Below are positions 63,180 through 64,000 of a DNA stretch of 64,000 nucleotides, piece after piece; position 1 is the first letter of the stretch; each line of letters starts with the position of its first letter. Position numbers and translations under genes: made by a program. Below the pieces are notes generated by a model, which saw nothing but the letters and a program-made list of their open reading frames with translations, had not been told where the DNA came from and searched no databases. This stretch comes from Actinernus sp. WN-2022 (Eukaryota; Cnidaria; Anthozoa; Actiniaria; Actinernidae): positions 30,462,966 through 30,526,965 of the forward strand of contig JAOWCC010000019.1 of the NCBI GenBank assembly GCA_030867875.1, written 5' to 3'.

Positions 63180-64000
63180 TACCTACCCAGCACTAAGCAG
63201 TCACTCACATCAAGGCTTCACAACTAAAACGATTTCTCGCTCAAAGCAATCAGTCCTAACCTTTTCAGTATGTTGGAGCAAAAATTTAACTTTTACACCA
63301 ATTTGAAATGAAATCCATCAAAGTAATTCATCTTTCAAATTTCATACATGATTGTTGCGTTTTAAATATCTTGCAAATCATTTTTCAATCAAGCTTCCTC
63401 TAGCTTGGGCAATAGGTTCCATGCATTGAGTTTCGATTCGCAGGATCTATTTCCGTCTCTTTGACTTTTCGTTCTCAAACCTAATACAGAAGTAACTACT
63501 ACTTCTAAGTCATTTTCACAAATACTAGACTACTTTCCTCCAAATACCACCTCCCGGAACAGATGCCAGAAAACTACGATTTCATATAAAAACCTTAACA
63601 GAATTTCCATATCCGCACCGTTCTAATAAAATTCGCTACCAAAAACTCGTCTTAAAATTTTCACTGCTAAGACATCTTCTCTATCAAAAATTCGTCGTAA
63701 ATGCTTCGCAGCCAACAAATCGTAGTAAAACATATTCACTACAAAAAATAATCACCTATTATATATTCAGTACAAGTGATAGAACAAGAATCTGCGGTTG
63801 TACATAGGTGAATAACTTTGAAAGTAGATTTTCAATGCTTTTGAAACTCGCGGAGCGAATGCCTTTAATTATACCTGCAGACCCCATCGCAAGCATCGAG
63901 AGCACCATCGCAAACCGTTTGGGTAGAGCACTATGCGCTCAAGTCTGCCTTAATATTTTCCATTGTTACAAGGGAAAAGTTAATATTTAACCCAAAAATA
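63180..64000. other. Gene-free host DNA at the right edge
   Basis: A short open frame near 63808-63990 has no recognised domain. Repeated TTCGTC(T/G)TAA-like strings near 63640-63710 are weak. Confidence 0.4.

Overview
This is animal nuclear DNA, most likely anthozoan (coral or sea-anemone relative). It is AT-rich, almost gene-free, and packed with degraded non-LTR reverse transcriptases, MITEs, tRNA-derived SINEs of the type I associate with corals, and tandem repeats. One intact intronless rhodopsin-class GPCR (21917-22864) and the first exon of a secreted protein (1-45, minus) are the only convincing host coding regions. The taxonomic call rests on repeat recognition, not on a marker gene.

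The centrepiece is a complete, very young Polinton/Maverick-type integrated DNA virus of 21.1 kb (34089-55212). It has ~354-bp terminal inverted repeats with only about two mismatches and sixteen open genes. Layout: a plus-strand left block (glutamate/glutamine-rich coiled-coil protein; TFIIB-like factor; small NUMOD-like/zinc-finger protein). Next, a long minus-strand block read from 48554 down to 37897: double-jelly-roll capsid protein, packaging ATPase, Bro-N/VRR-NUC protein, TATA-binding-protein homologue, a run of small and membrane proteins, two penton-like paralogues, a hydrophobic protein and a conserved 445-residue protein. A plus-strand integrase diverges from the capsid gene. A minus-strand protein-primed-type family B DNA polymerase follows, and last a plus-strand repeat protein carrying ESCRT late-domain-like motifs. 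No adenain-like protease was recognised.

The unusual system is the pair of virus-encoded general transcription factors, TBP and TFIIB. Each start codon sits at the same place in a long inverted repeat (28-bp and 40-bp arms), just 3' of the loop. At least four other genes share a TATAGTA-type motif directly upstream of ATG. Together these suggest a self-encoded promoter-recognition circuit that would borrow the host RNA polymerase, since no polymerase subunit is present.

The element sits inside a 54-bp satellite array; removing it plus a 5-6 bp duplication restores the satellite consensus. The same satellite recurs in inverted orientation as a ~3.7-kb array (59399-63085), and the outer edges of the two arrays also match as inverted repeats, hinting at an older composite element that the Polinton invaded. 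The left 33 kb and the 55.6-59.4 kb interval are host repeat-rich DNA.
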